The notes: generated from the sequence alone by a model not told the origin. Shown: positions 1 through 8,989, counted from the stretch's first letter. The stretch is DNA of 37,532 nucleotides from Rhodothermales bacterium (GCA_013002165.1 JABDKO010000015.1:1-37532), one strand, 5' to 3'. Numbers and translations: made by a program.

Positions 1-330
1 GTTGTGCCTGTTGACACGAAGGTTGAGAATGAAGCCTGGGACCTGATTGACTACATGATGTCGGACAGCGTGTACAGCAGGTACGCTTCGATCGGAGGCG
101 TCATACCGACGGTCAAAAGTGTGGCCGACGAAGAGGTATACCGGAATGACGAGTTCCTGAAAACATTTGTAAGTCAGGAGATGGAAACGGTACAGCCGTT
201 TCCAAGGTTTTACCAGGTCATGGACATTCTGGGAGCTTACATCGAGCGGTTTTGCTACGGACGACTGTCCGTCGAGGAGACACTCGAAAGGGCTGAGAAA
301 GAAATCAACGCATTGCTGGCAGTAACGTGA
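1..330 (+). CDS. ABC sugar transporter solute-binding protein, C-terminal end (5' truncated)
   Basis: The reading frame is open to the left edge, so only the last 109 residues are visible and the real start lies outside the window. The fragment looks like the C-terminal lobe of a family 1 extracellular sugar-binding protein: an 'EAWDLIDYMMSD' segment (where these proteins usually read AW-x-FI-x-FL-x-S), then 'GGVIPT' (the common G-x-x-P-T turn before a variable segment), and a final amphipathic helix of the type in which ABC sugar-binding proteins end. Such proteins capture oligosaccharides outside the membrane and pass them to two permeases; no permease is in the window, so those would have to lie upstream or elsewhere. 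Its stop overlaps the GTG start of the next gene, implying co-transcription with the catabolic genes. Family assignment is fairly safe; the ligand is not visible. Confidence 0.72.
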   Translation, partial: VVPVDTKVENEAWDLIDYMMSDSVYSRYASIGGVIPTVKSVADEEVYRNDEFLKTFVSQEMETVQPFPRFYQVMDILGAYIERFCYGRLSVEETLERAEKEINALLAVT

Positions 331-1184
331 GCGAAAGACTAGTGAACATAGGAATTGTTACCGACGAAGTATCACGCAACCTACGGGAAGCGTTGGACAT
401 AACGCGTGAGTGGGGTATCAGCCACTATGAATTGCGTGAAGGTTCTGAAAGCAGAACACCATATTTGACCAACGATGAAATTGGTCTTGTCGAAGAACGT
501 CTCCGTGAGGGCGCTATCATAACAGCGTTGTCGCCCGGCGTTTTCAAACAGCCCGTCGAGAACGAAGCAGAAATACGTAACGATCTGGAGCGAAAGCTAC
601 CCGCAACGCTTGAACTGGCAGACCGATTCGATTGCTCTACTGTGATCATCTTTGGTTTCGAGAAATTGAAAAACGACCGGGCATCGAGGCTTGGTGTCCA
701 GCGTGTATTCGAGCAGGCTGCATCGCTTGCCGAGCAGGCAGGTATCGTTCTTGCGATCGAGAACGAACCTGCATTCTGGATAGACAAGCCGTCGGATTCT
801 GTCGGCATGATCGAGGAGATTGATCATCCATCGTTAAAGCTAAACTGGGATCCCGCAAACCTTCATTGGGGAGGAACACGCCCGACGCCCGATCACGTTG
901 AAATGCTTGCTCCCTACATCAGAAACCTGCACGTAAAGGATTTTACACCAACTGATGTTCAAATTCCGTGGCGTCCTCTTGGCGAGGGTGAAACACCCTG
1001 GAGTGAGTTGCTGGCAGCTTTGAATGAGGTGACGGACAGCGGAATTCTAAAACTTGGTCAATACACGATCGAAACACACTGGGAGCCGCTGATAGATGGT
1101 TCAAGAAGGAGCCTCGAGCGTTTATTGGAGTTGTTTTCTGAAATCGGAATCAAAACATTCGTGGGGACCACGAACGCAAAGTGA
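327..1184 (+). CDS. Sugar phosphate isomerase/epimerase-like TIM-barrel protein (xylose isomerase-like)
   Basis: A 285-aa cytoplasmic protein of the AP-endonuclease-2/xylose isomerase-like barrel superfamily (PF01261 type). Candidate divalent-metal ligands sit where expected at the barrel's C-terminal rim: E145/E147 in 'LAIENEP', D175 in 'NWDPAN', H202 in 'LHVKDF' and E249 in 'YTIETH'. Relatives isomerise or epimerise sugars or sugar phosphates, and some act as 3-keto-glycoside lyases or dehydratases. It starts with a GTG that overlaps the binding-protein stop (GTGA), and a Gfo/Idh/MocA dehydrogenase follows 33 bases later; a barrel plus Gfo pair often forms an oxidation-then-elimination or isomerisation module. 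The specific substrate cannot be read from sequence. Confidence 0.75.
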   Translation: MSERLVNIGIVTDEVSRNLREALDITREWGISHYELREGSESRTPYLTNDEIGLVEERLREGAIITALSPGVFKQPVENEAEIRNDLERKLPATLELADRFDCSTVIIFGFEKLKNDRASRLGVQRVFEQAASLAEQAGIVLAIENEPAFWIDKPSDSVGMIEEIDHPSLKLNWDPANLHWGGTRPTPDHVEMLAPYIRNLHVKDFTPTDVQIPWRPLGEGETPWSELLAALNEVTDSGILKLGQYTIETHWEPLIDGSRRSLERLLELFSEIGIKTFVGTTNAK

Positions 1185-1217
1185 ATAGCACATTTCTAAA
1201 AGAGATCAGGGTAGTTG

Positions 1218-2237
1218 ATGAGTAGTGACTTCAAATTGGGAGTTGTAGGCCTTGGCGGTCACGGGCAGACTATCCAGAACGCGATAGACAAAGCCGATGG
1301 TCTAAGCATCGGTTCGGTGTTCGACCTATCGGCAGAGGAGCGGCGTCGATCCGTCGATCGATTTGGTTGCTATGAGGCATCGTCTTTCGAGGATCTCCTG
1401 GATCACGGCATGATCGACGCCATCGCCATTGCAACACCAAACCATCTCCATCTCAGCCAGGTCACGGCAGCTCTTGACCACGGTCTCCACGTCTTTGTGG
1501 AGAAGCCGATTGCGAATCAGGTTGATGACGGTATCAAGATGATTGATGCAGCAGAAAGCCGAGGCAAGGTTTTAATGGTCGGTCATCACATGCGCTTCAA
1601 TCGAGCGAGTCGAAAAGCAAAAGAACTGTTGGATGGAGGTACCCTCGGTGAGATTGTAAGTATTGAGTTGCACTATTCGGCAAACAATACTCCGCACTAC
1701 AGTAAGTATTCCTGGCGGCTGCAACCGGAGTACTGTCCACTGCTTCCAGTCACGCAGCTCGCAATTCACGGCATAGATGTCATTCACTATCTGTTCAGCC
1801 AGATCGAGACTGTCACAGCAACAGCTCGGTCTGTAACCGTTGACGCACCTGTATATGATTCCGTAAGCGCACTCATGCAGACTCGAAGCGGCATCGCGGT
1901 GACCCTGACGAGCAACTACTGCTCGCCAGTCTTGTTTGAGATACGCATTGCGACTACCACTCGAAACCTGATCTATAGACCACATCTCGTTGAACTGACA
2001 CCGAAACTCGGGATGGAGGGGGATGCTGACGAGTGGACTCGATTCGATTATTCTGACAACACGTTCGATGGGTATGAGGCGGAGATTGAAGTATTTCGAG
2101 ATGCACTTGCTGCTTCGAACGTTGATGTTGAAGCCAATGGAAGGGATGGGCTTCAGGCACTCGCTGTCGACGCGGCCCTTCGCAGAAGTATAGCGTCAGG
2201 ATCACGAGTACAAGTTGCGGACTTTGTCCATGTATAG
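1218..2237 (+). CDS. Gfo/Idh/MocA family NAD(P)-dependent oxidoreductase
   Basis: A 339-aa protein with an N-terminal Rossmann domain (GLGGHG at residues 11-16) and the family's signature EKP (residues 95-97), whose lysine takes part in catalysis. The 'IHGIDVIHYL' stretch (183-192) carries the histidine and aspartate usually found in the substrate site. These enzymes oxidise or reduce a hydroxyl of sugars, inositols or glycosides. A longer frame begins with TTG at 1215, but the ATG at 1218 is the better start. Thirteen bases separate it from the exported Asp-box protein downstream. Function beyond sugar oxidoreductase is inference from context. Confidence 0.8.
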   Translation: MSSDFKLGVVGLGGHGQTIQNAIDKADGLSIGSVFDLSAEERRRSVDRFGCYEASSFEDLLDHGMIDAIAIATPNHLHLSQVTAALDHGLHVFVEKPIANQVDDGIKMIDAAESRGKVLMVGHHMRFNRASRKAKELLDGGTLGEIVSIELHYSANNTPHYSKYSWRLQPEYCPLLPVTQLAIHGIDVIHYLFSQIETVTATARSVTVDAPVYDSVSALMQTRSGIAVTLTSNYCSPVLFEIRIATTTRNLIYRPHLVELTPKLGMEGDADEWTRFDYSDNTFDGYEAEIEVFRDALAASNVDVEANGRDGLQALAVDAALRRSIASGSRVQVADFVHV

Positions 2238-2250
2238 ATAACACGATTGA

Positions 2251-3273
2251 ATGAAATTGATACTTAAAACGGTCTTGTCCTGTCTGGTTATCCTTGCCTT
2301 GTCAGGCACACCTATGGATTCCGTTGCGCAACAACATCAGTTGCATGCGAGTCTGGTCAAGTCCAAAGGATACGTCGTCGGGTCGCCCCTGTCGCGCAGT
2401 GGTTTTCACCGACTCGATAGTCGTGAGGATACAACCTGGTCGCACATTGGATGGAATGTATTCGGAATTGCTGCCTTTGCCATCGATCCGGGCAATAAGG
2501 ATCGCATCTTTCTGGCTGGTGGTAATGGGGTGTTTCGAAGTTTGGATGGCGGTGAGAGTTGGAAAATTGTAACTGGCTGGGAAGTGACTGAGGGTCAGGG
2601 GATCGCCATAGACCCGGCTAATCCCAATCATGTCTACGTGGCGACTGCCTACGGAGTATGGAGCTCTTTTGATGGAGGCGAAACCTGGGAAGAAACGAAC
2701 AGGGGTTTCTCGAAGACCTACACGCAGAATATTGCGGTTGATCGGATACGTGCCGGTCGTCTTGTCGCGGCCACTGATGCTGGAATTTACATTTCAGAAA
2801 GGGCGGAGGCGTGGAGGCGTGTAACCGACGACGTTCCAATTATGGACATACATCAGAGTAATGCGAGTCCGAATTTGTGGGCAGCAGCTACACGTGGCCG
2901 CGGCGTCTGGATCTCTCGCGATGGTGCTGATTCGTGGCTTGAAGTGCGGTCGCGGCGGGTTCGTGGTGCGCACATCCATGCGGTTGCGCTGGATCCGACG
3001 AATGAAAAAAAGATGGCCGCAGGCGGATGGCAAACCGGCGTGCTAATCTCCAACGACGGAGGCATGAGTTGGAAACGGGTCACCAAGAACCTCCCATCAA
3101 CCAATATCTATGAGATGGTATTCGATCCTGACAATCCCGGCCGCCTGTATGTGGCGACGATAGAGGAAGGTGTTGTCTTCACGGACAATGATGGTCGAAG
3201 CTGGGAATCAGCAGGAATGCACGGGACACTGTTTTTCGACATGCAGTTTGTAGATATGGAGGCGACTCAATGA
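2251..3273 (+). CDS. Exported Asp-box (BNR/VPS10-like) beta-propeller protein
   Basis: A 340-aa protein beginning with a basic residue and a hydrophobic stretch (about residues 5-19) that reads as a signal peptide ending near 'SVAQ' (residue 27). Five Asp-box motifs (S/T-x-D-G-x-x-x-W type) occur at about residues 97-104, 139-146, 222-229, 267-274 and 311-318, each followed by a hydrophobic strand and a repeated 'DPANP/DPDNP' turn. That pattern predicts a sortilin/VPS10-like or sialidase-like beta-propeller. No catalytic residues of sialidases are evident, so a binding or scaffolding role outside the cytoplasm is more likely than catalysis. Its stop overlaps the start of the next exported protein (ATGA), so the two are probably made together and may act together on the polysaccharide. 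Confidence 0.72.
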   Translation: MKLILKTVLSCLVILALSGTPMDSVAQQHQLHASLVKSKGYVVGSPLSRSGFHRLDSREDTTWSHIGWNVFGIAAFAIDPGNKDRIFLAGGNGVFRSLDGGESWKIVTGWEVTEGQGIAIDPANPNHVYVATAYGVWSSFDGGETWEETNRGFSKTYTQNIAVDRIRAGRLVAATDAGIYISERAEAWRRVTDDVPIMDIHQSNASPNLWAAATRGRGVWISRDGADSWLEVRSRRVRGAHIHAVALDPTNEKKMAAGGWQTGVLISNDGGMSWKRVTKNLPSTNIYEMVFDPDNPGRLYVATIEEGVVFTDNDGRSWESAGMHGTLFFDMQFVDMEATQ

Positions 3274-5084
3274 GAAAGCAGCGTTCTGGTTTTTATTTCG
3301 TCGTTTGCCTTTTACTGGTCGGAAGTCTTCAAGAAGCCGCTGGTCAAGCGACTATGAGTCGCGATGATCAGCTTGAAGGGTATCGCGACCGGGTTGATTA
3401 TGTGGTCGACCATTTTGCATATCGGTTCGACTCTACTGACGTCTCGCGAGGCGGCTACATCGATATTATGGCTAAGCTTGAACGAGGAATCCACATGGAT
3501 TGGATAGAGAGCAGGCTTGACACGCTGATGTCGAGTGTCAGAGGGGACATGTTCTGGATGTATCCATTTGTACAGGTTCAGTACGAGGGGCGCCATAGCC
3601 TGTCGCCGGAGTACAGGCAACGTATGCGCGATCTGTGGCGAACCTATATGCCTTACCGGGGCGATACTGAGAATCACTGGGCCATGTACTACTCAGCGTT
3701 GTACCTCGTCACGCAAATGTACCCGGACGAACCGGGATCCACATGGTACAACGGAAAATCGTCTCAGGAAAATTTTGACGAGGCTGAAGATTACCTGAAA
3801 TCCTGGATAGAGTTGACAACGACGATCGGTCAAGGTGAGTACGATTCTCCGGGGTATCTAAACTTTTATGTTATTCCGATGGCACAGCTTTACGCCTACG
3901 CCGAGGACCCGGCGATGAAGCAGCGAGCGCACATGATGCTTGACTATTTGCTGGCTGACTTTGCTGTGGAAAGTCTGAACGGAGTACACACCGGAGCGTC
4001 AAGTCGAATTTATCCCCGGCCCTTGATGGAGCGGTGGCGCGAAAACAGCTCCAATCTTGCCTGGCTTCTTTTTGGCAACAATCCATTTCAAGCGCGTTCC
4101 GGTGCTTTCATTCTGGCGCTGTCCGGCTACGAGCCACCGGAGATATTGCATCACATAGCGACTGACCGTTCACAGCCGTACATCCATAAGGAACTCAAGA
4201 GAACGAGACATAGAATCCGGAACTCTGATGTCAAGAATCATCCGGTGTACAAGTACACGTACATGCGGGAGCAGTATGCTTTGGGATCTTCACAGGGAGG
4301 ACTTCTCCAGCCTATTCAGCAACATACGTGGGAGCTGCAGTGGGCGATCGACGATCCGACTGAAGGGTACAACATGTTTTTTACAACACATCCATACTCT
4401 GATCCCAAAGAGGGCACGATGTATTTCGCAGCGATCTGGGATATGGTTACCGAGCTTATCGCAAGATCAAAGACGGAGTACGATTCCTGGGATAAGTGGA
4501 CAGGAGGTTCCGACTACGAGCAGGTAATGCAGGTCGAAGATGTTGTAGTTGCCCTGTACAATATCGAAAAGGGAACCCGTTTTGAGCACATCAGTGCCTT
4601 CTTTTCAAGGAATCTCAAGAGCATTGAAGAGGATCCGTCGGGATGGGTGTTTGCACAGGGAGGCGATGCGTATCTGGCGTATTATCCTATCGCCGATTAC
4701 GAATGGATGGATGAGGAAGACGGAAGCAAGCGAATGTTCAGTCCTCATTTGAAGAATGGCGGCGTGTTGCAGGTTGGTACGGAGGAGCAGGATGGCAGCT
4801 TCGACACTTTCAAGGCTGCTGTTCTCGGCCTGGCGATATCGACATCAACGGATCCGGTTCCGATGGTCGAGTTTGAGACCCTTCGCGGACATTCGATCAA
4901 AGCAACCTATGGAGCGACCCCGATCGTAGATGATTATGAGGTTGACTATGATTCTTGGCCGCTGTACGGCGGACCCTTCCTGAACGCTGACAAAGGAAGC
5001 CAGGAATTGACGATGACCTACGGAAAACTGCAGCGCAAGCTTGATTTCAAAACGTTAACAATAACAGACACGGTAATAGAGTAG
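3270..5084 (+). CDS. Exported 604-aa helical (possible alpha/alpha-toroid) protein of unknown function
   Basis: Not recognised as a named family. A signal peptide is evident (residues 1-25, hydrophobic core 'FVVCLLLVG', likely cleavage after AAG). The body is rich in regularly spaced amphipathic helices with aromatic clusters, including 'TENHW' (133-137), 'GEYDSPGY' (189-196) and a helix pair around 205-235, which is the look of an alpha/alpha-barrel such as those of polysaccharide lyases and GH88/GH105 hydrolases. The last 150 residues look more beta-rich. Its position between an exported propeller and a GH88-like cytoplasmic hydrolase suggests that it produces or trims the oligosaccharides taken up by the binding protein. 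A new lyase or hydrolase is possible, but catalytic residues cannot be assigned from sequence alone. Confidence 0.6.
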   Translation: MRKQRSGFYFVVCLLLVGSLQEAAGQATMSRDDQLEGYRDRVDYVVDHFAYRFDSTDVSRGGYIDIMAKLERGIHMDWIESRLDTLMSSVRGDMFWMYPFVQVQYEGRHSLSPEYRQRMRDLWRTYMPYRGDTENHWAMYYSALYLVTQMYPDEPGSTWYNGKSSQENFDEAEDYLKSWIELTTTIGQGEYDSPGYLNFYVIPMAQLYAYAEDPAMKQRAHMMLDYLLADFAVESLNGVHTGASSRIYPRPLMERWRENSSNLAWLLFGNNPFQARSGAFILALSGYEPPEILHHIATDRSQPYIHKELKRTRHRIRNSDVKNHPVYKYTYMREQYALGSSQGGLLQPIQQHTWELQWAIDDPTEGYNMFFTTHPYSDPKEGTMYFAAIWDMVTELIARSKTEYDSWDKWTGGSDYEQVMQVEDVVVALYNIEKGTRFEHISAFFSRNLKSIEEDPSGWVFAQGGDAYLAYYPIADYEWMDEEDGSKRMFSPHLKNGGVLQVGTEEQDGSFDTFKAAVLGLAISTSTDPVPMVEFETLRGHSIKATYGATPIVDDYEVDYDSWPLYGGPFLNADKGSQELTMTYGKLQRKLDFKTLTITDTVIE

Positions 5085-5128
5085 CAATCGAGATTGATAC
5101 TCGTCGAATTAATTATCAGGTATTTACA

Positions 5129-5947
5129 ATGAGTGAAGCAACGATAGAAGGACAATTCAAGTCAACCTATCCTGTCACCCGGGATAAGATCGACTTCTAT
5201 CAGAAAAACGGATACGTCCAGTTCAACGATGTCCTGAACAGTGATGAAGTCAACAAATTGAGGACGGGCCTTGCCCGCGCAATTGATGACAAAAAGGGTT
5301 TTGTTCGTGACCTTGCAGGTGGTGACGGGGGCGGTAATCAGAAGATTCTCCAGATGCTTAATCTCTGGGAATATCATGATGAAGTGAAGCAGTACATCAC
5401 CGGAGGCCGAATTGCCAGAATGGCTGCTGCACTTACCGGGAGTGATTCCATTCGTATTTATCACGACCAGGCACTGGTTAAAGAACCGGGACCGAGTGCT
5501 CCATCGCCATGGCATCAGGATCAGCCGTACTGGCCGTCAAAGGAGCCGGGAATGTTGTCGTGCTGGATGGCGCTGGATCACGTAACAGTTGAAAGGGGGT
5601 GCATGCAGTTCATTGCGGGCTCTCATGAGTGGGGCGAATTCTCGCCGATCTCGTTTGAGGGGGAAGGACCTGCTCTCAAGGATTTACTGAATGATGAACA
5701 GCGAAAGGCATGGAATCCGATCCCTGTCGAACTGCAGCCCGGGAGTTGTACGTTTCATCACGGCTTGACCTTCCATTACACGAATGCGAATACGACGGAC
5801 CACGTTCGTCGCGCGCTGGTAGCGATATTTATTCCCGATGGAGTCAATTACGCCGGGGACGAAAAAATGGACGGTCCGTTCTCGCCGACTATTTCGAGTG
5901 AGAAAGGCGAACCATTGAGGGGCTCAAAGTTCATAAAACTGGTATAG
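5129..5947 (+). CDS. Phytanoyl-CoA dioxygenase (PhyH) family Fe(II)/2-oxoglutarate oxygenase
   Basis: A 272-aa protein with the PhyH facial triad: H129 and D131 in 'PWHQDQPYW', and a distal histidine (H216 or H211) in 'FHHGLTFHYTNAN', followed by an arginine (R227) able to bind 2-oxoglutarate. 'GSHEWGE' (164-170) matches the conserved G-S-H turn before the second half of the double-stranded beta-helix. Such enzymes hydroxylate, halogenate or oxidatively demethylate small molecules. No acyl-CoA genes are near, so a lipid substrate is unlikely; a sugar or modified-sugar substrate fits the neighbourhood. It lies 44 bases after the exported 604-aa protein and 6 bases before the GH88-like gene. 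Family is secure, substrate unknown. Confidence 0.85.
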   Translation: MSEATIEGQFKSTYPVTRDKIDFYQKNGYVQFNDVLNSDEVNKLRTGLARAIDDKKGFVRDLAGGDGGGNQKILQMLNLWEYHDEVKQYITGGRIARMAAALTGSDSIRIYHDQALVKEPGPSAPSPWHQDQPYWPSKEPGMLSCWMALDHVTVERGCMQFIAGSHEWGEFSPISFEGEGPALKDLLNDEQRKAWNPIPVELQPGSCTFHHGLTFHYTNANTTDHVRRALVAIFIPDGVNYAGDEKMDGPFSPTISSEKGEPLRGSKFIKLV

Positions 5948-5953
5948 CGCACC

Positions 5954-7366
5954 GTGATAGACCTGACACACCCAATCACGGCTGCCGATCTGTTGCCGAA
6001 GATCGACCGAATGTGGGAGCACTCTGCTTCCAAGATTCGGTCAATCGAATCTGTGTACGATGGCTCATCTGGTGCTCCGGTATTTACCGTCGAGGGAAAA
6101 TACACTGCGCGCGGTTGGACCGATTGGACGGAGGGATTCATCTATGGGTCCTCAATTCTGCAGTTCGACGCGACCGGTGAAAGCTCCTTTCTAGACCTCG
6201 GACGGAAACATACGGTCGAGCGTATGCCGGCGCATGTGACCCATGTCGGTGTTCATGATCACGGCTTTAACAATGTGAGTACGTTTGGTAACCTGCTTCG
6301 GCTGATGAAGGAGGGTAAAATTCCAGAGGATGTCTGGCAGCGCAACTACAACGAACTTGCGCTCATGACCTCAGGAGCAGTACAGGCCACCAGGTGGACG
6401 AGCATCCCTGATGGCGGCTATGTGTATTCTTTTAATGGACCTCACTCGCTATTCTCCGATACTATTCGTTCGATGCGAGCGCTTGCCGTTGCACACATGC
6501 TCGGGCACACTCTTCGAGGTGAACAGGACCAGAAAGTGTCATTGCTCGCTCGAATGATTGCGCATATCGAGGCAACATTACAGTACAATGTGTACTACGG
6601 TGAAAATCGCGACGGATATGACGTAGCGGGTCGCGTCGTACACGAGAGCATCTTTAATCCGAACAATGGCGACTATCGATGTCCAAGTACGCAGCAGGGT
6701 TATTCACCATTCTCGACATGGACACGCGGGTTAGCCTGGGTGATGTGTGGTTGTGCCGAGCAGTTGGAGTATCTGCAGATAATTGGTGATGATGAACTTG
6801 ACCAGCTTGGTGGACGAGCTTCAGTGGAGGCCATGTTGCTACGAGCCGCCCGGGTTACGTGCGATTTCTATATCGAGTCGGCAGCCGCTGCTTGCGGAAT
6901 ACCGTACTGGGACACCGGGGCGCCCGGTCTCGTGTACCTGAAAGATTGGACGAACCGAAGGGCGGATCCATTCAACGATTACGAACCGGTAGACAGTTCT
7001 GCTGCAGCTATTGCCGCGCAGGGATTGCTCCGATTGGGCCATTACCTTGACGCCGCGACTGAAGGTGCAAAATACTGGCAGGCAGGCTTAAAAGTCGTGG
7101 ATACGCTTTTGGGCGATCTGTATTTGTCGACAGATCCACAGCACCAGGGCCTTCTACTTCATGGTGTATATCACTGGCCGAACCATTGGGACCACGTACC
7201 CTCCGGCAAGAAGATCGCATGCGGAGAATCTGTGATGTGGGGCGACTATCATCTTCGCGAGCTGGCACTATATGTTTCTCGCGTGGCTCGATCGGAGGAA
7301 TATTTGACTTTTTTCAACATTGCCTCTTCCGATGAGGTGATGCCACAAAAACAAACGAAGCTATGA
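5954..7366 (+). CDS. GH88-like unsaturated glucuronyl hydrolase (cytoplasmic)
   Basis: A 470-aa protein without a signal peptide, starting at GTG. It resembles unsaturated glucuronyl hydrolases (GH88, with GH105 as the sister family): an Asp in 'VHDHGF' (D102) and another in 'FSDTIRSM' (D169) correspond to the two catalytic aspartates (D88 and D149 in the Bacillus enzyme), and the late motifs 'IPYWDTGAP', 'VDSSAAAIAAQGLL' and 'MWGDYHLRELAL' are typical of the (alpha/alpha)6 barrel. These enzymes hydrate the 4,5 double bond of terminal unsaturated uronic acids left by polysaccharide lyases and so release 5-keto-4-deoxyuronate. The stop overlaps the start of a cupin gene (ATGA). The hydrolase implies that imported oligosaccharides come from lyase action. 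Confidence 0.8.
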   Translation: MIDLTHPITAADLLPKIDRMWEHSASKIRSIESVYDGSSGAPVFTVEGKYTARGWTDWTEGFIYGSSILQFDATGESSFLDLGRKHTVERMPAHVTHVGVHDHGFNNVSTFGNLLRLMKEGKIPEDVWQRNYNELALMTSGAVQATRWTSIPDGGYVYSFNGPHSLFSDTIRSMRALAVAHMLGHTLRGEQDQKVSLLARMIAHIEATLQYNVYYGENRDGYDVAGRVVHESIFNPNNGDYRCPSTQQGYSPFSTWTRGLAWVMCGCAEQLEYLQIIGDDELDQLGGRASVEAMLLRAARVTCDFYIESAAAACGIPYWDTGAPGLVYLKDWTNRRADPFNDYEPVDSSAAAIAAQGLLRLGHYLDAATEGAKYWQAGLKVVDTLLGDLYLSTDPQHQGLLLHGVYHWPNHWDHVPSGKKIACGESVMWGDYHLRELALYVSRVARSEEYLTFFNIASSDEVMPQKQTKL

Positions 7367-7797
7367 CCATCGCTGATCTGCAAGAAATCACAGGCCGCGA
7401 ATATCCGGCACGACGACTGACCAAGAACATTGCCGGTGGATTATCGCCGATCCAGTGCGAAAATTTCAGTCTGGGATATGTCGTTCTTGAGCCGCGCGGA
7501 GGACAGGTGCCGTGGCACAACCAGGACCAGGAAGAGATATATGTCATCCTTGAGGGTAGTGGAGAAATGTGTGTCGGATCAGAGCGGCAATCCGTTCGCG
7601 GAGGTCAGACCATATTGATTCCGTCCGGAGAGTTTCACCAGTTAACCAATACTGGCAGTGAGGTTCTCAAAATGATTTATTGTTACGGCCCGGCGGGTGA
7701 TGTTGCCCACTGGCGTCAAGAATTAGACGGCACGCTTCCGCGGGCCGGTGAGGAGGCGCCGCCACTACCGGACGGAGCATATCCTCAACATGTATAA
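7363..7797 (+). CDS. Cupin-domain protein, candidate KdgF-like unsaturated-uronate processing protein
   Basis: A 144-aa single-cupin protein. Cupin motif 1 lies around residues 46-66 ('QVPWHNQDQEEIYVILEGSG', with H52, Q54 and E58 as possible ligands) and motif 2 around 80-96 ('GQTILIPSGEFHQLTN', H92). The second histidine of the usual HxH is replaced, so the metal set would be H52, Q54 and/or E58, and H92. The start overlaps the GH88-like stop, tying it to unsaturated uronate release. KdgF, a small cupin, linearises 4,5-unsaturated uronates in pectin and alginate degraders, so a similar role is a reasonable guess; a sugar isomerase or mutarotase role is the alternative. Cupin fold is secure, function is inference. 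Confidence 0.78.
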   Translation: MTIADLQEITGREYPARRLTKNIAGGLSPIQCENFSLGYVVLEPRGGQVPWHNQDQEEIYVILEGSGEMCVGSERQSVRGGQTILIPSGEFHQLTNTGSEVLKMIYCYGPAGDVAHWRQELDGTLPRAGEEAPPLPDGAYPQHV

Positions 7798-7818
7798 ACA
7801 ACACTAAATGAAAGAGAT

Positions 7819-8985
7819 ATGAGTAACGAAGTGCATGTTGGAATCGCGATGAATGGCGTGACCGGACGTATGGGGACGAACCAGCATTTGATGAGGTCTA
7901 TCGTCGCCATCCGCGAGCAGGGGGGAGTCGCAACCGAGGATGGAAGAAGAATTATTCCTGAGCCAATTCTGGTGGGACGTAACGCGGAGAAACTGGAAAA
8001 ACTTGCTCAACGCTCCGGCGTGTCTCGATGGACCACAGACCTTGATGAGGCACTCGCGGCGGATGACTGCGAGGTGTATTTTGATGCGCAGGCAACCTCG
8101 TTACGAGTTCCTTCGTGCGCCAGAGCTATTGCTGCTGGCAAGCACATCTATTGCGAGAAGCCGACGGCATTGACCACCAGTGAAGCATATCATTTATATG
8201 ACCTCGCCAGAAAGGCAGGTGTAAAGCATGGAGTTGTTCAGGACAAACTCTGGCTACCAGGATTGATGAAAGTGCAGGAGTTAATCGACAACGGTTTCTT
8301 CGGTAGAATTCTATCCGTCAGGGGTGAGTTTGGATACTGGGTATTTGAGGGTGACAGGATTGAAGCACAGCGACCTTCATGGAATTACAGGAAAGAAGAC
8401 GGCGGTGGTATCATGCTTGACATGCTTTGTCATTGGAGATACGTTCTGGACAACCTGTTCGGGAATGTCAGGTCACTTACGTGTGTCGGCGCGACACATA
8501 TCAAGAAGAGATGGGATGAGAATAACGAACCGTATGAGTGTACAGCTGACGATGCCGCATACGCAACGTTCCAGCTCGAGGACGAAGTTGTCGCACACTT
8601 TAACTCTTCCTGGACAGTGCGTGTCAGGAGAGATGACCTGTTGACCATGCAGATTGACGGAACGGAGGGATCAGCTGTTGCGGGTCTGCGGGAGTGTTAT
8701 ACGCAATCGTATGAACAGACACCCAAGCCTGTCTGGAATCCTGACGTACCTCAGCCCATCGCGTTCTTTGATAACTGGGAGAAGGTCGAGGATGGCAAGC
8801 AATACGACAACGCATTCAAGGCACAGTGGGAGCTTTTCCTGAAGCATGTGGTCACCGACACACCATTCCGATGGGGTCTCTTGGAGGGTGCAAAAGGAGT
8901 TCAGCTCGCCGAGCTGGGGCTGCAATCATGGGCCGAGGGGCAATGGCTGGAAGTTCCTTCCCTGGAATCAGTTGTGGCCGGGTAA
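7819..8985 (+). CDS. Gfo/Idh/MocA family oxidoreductase (388 aa)
   Basis: The N-terminal nucleotide-binding segment reads 'NGVTGRMGT' (12-20), a glycine-rich loop variant, and the family's EKP signature is at 113-115. The second domain contains 'GGGIMLDMLCHWRYVLDNLFG', where the Asp and His occupy the usual substrate-site positions. At 388 aa it is longer than the Gfo/Idh/MocA protein at 1218 and only distantly similar to it, so the pair is not a recent duplication. A gap of 21 bases separates it from the cupin, with AAGAG as a plausible ribosome site, and an SDR follows after 4 bases. It likely oxidises or reduces a sugar or sugar acid in the same route as the GH88-like hydrolase. Confidence 0.8.
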   Translation: MSNEVHVGIAMNGVTGRMGTNQHLMRSIVAIREQGGVATEDGRRIIPEPILVGRNAEKLEKLAQRSGVSRWTTDLDEALAADDCEVYFDAQATSLRVPSCARAIAAGKHIYCEKPTALTTSEAYHLYDLARKAGVKHGVVQDKLWLPGLMKVQELIDNGFFGRILSVRGEFGYWVFEGDRIEAQRPSWNYRKEDGGGIMLDMLCHWRYVLDNLFGNVRSLTCVGATHIKKRWDENNEPYECTADDAAYATFQLEDEVVAHFNSSWTVRVRRDDLLTMQIDGTEGSAVAGLRECYTQSYEQTPKPVWNPDVPQPIAFFDNWEKVEDGKQYDNAFKAQWELFLKHVVTDTPFRWGLLEGAKGVQLAELGLQSWAEGQWLEVPSLESVVAG

Positions 8986-8989
8986 TCAC

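Noticed and set aside
8846-8989. Upstream extension of the SDR by 48 codons
   Set aside because: These codons are inside the preceding Gfo/Idh/MocA gene; the SDR nucleotide-binding motif starts at the normal distance from the ATG at 8990.
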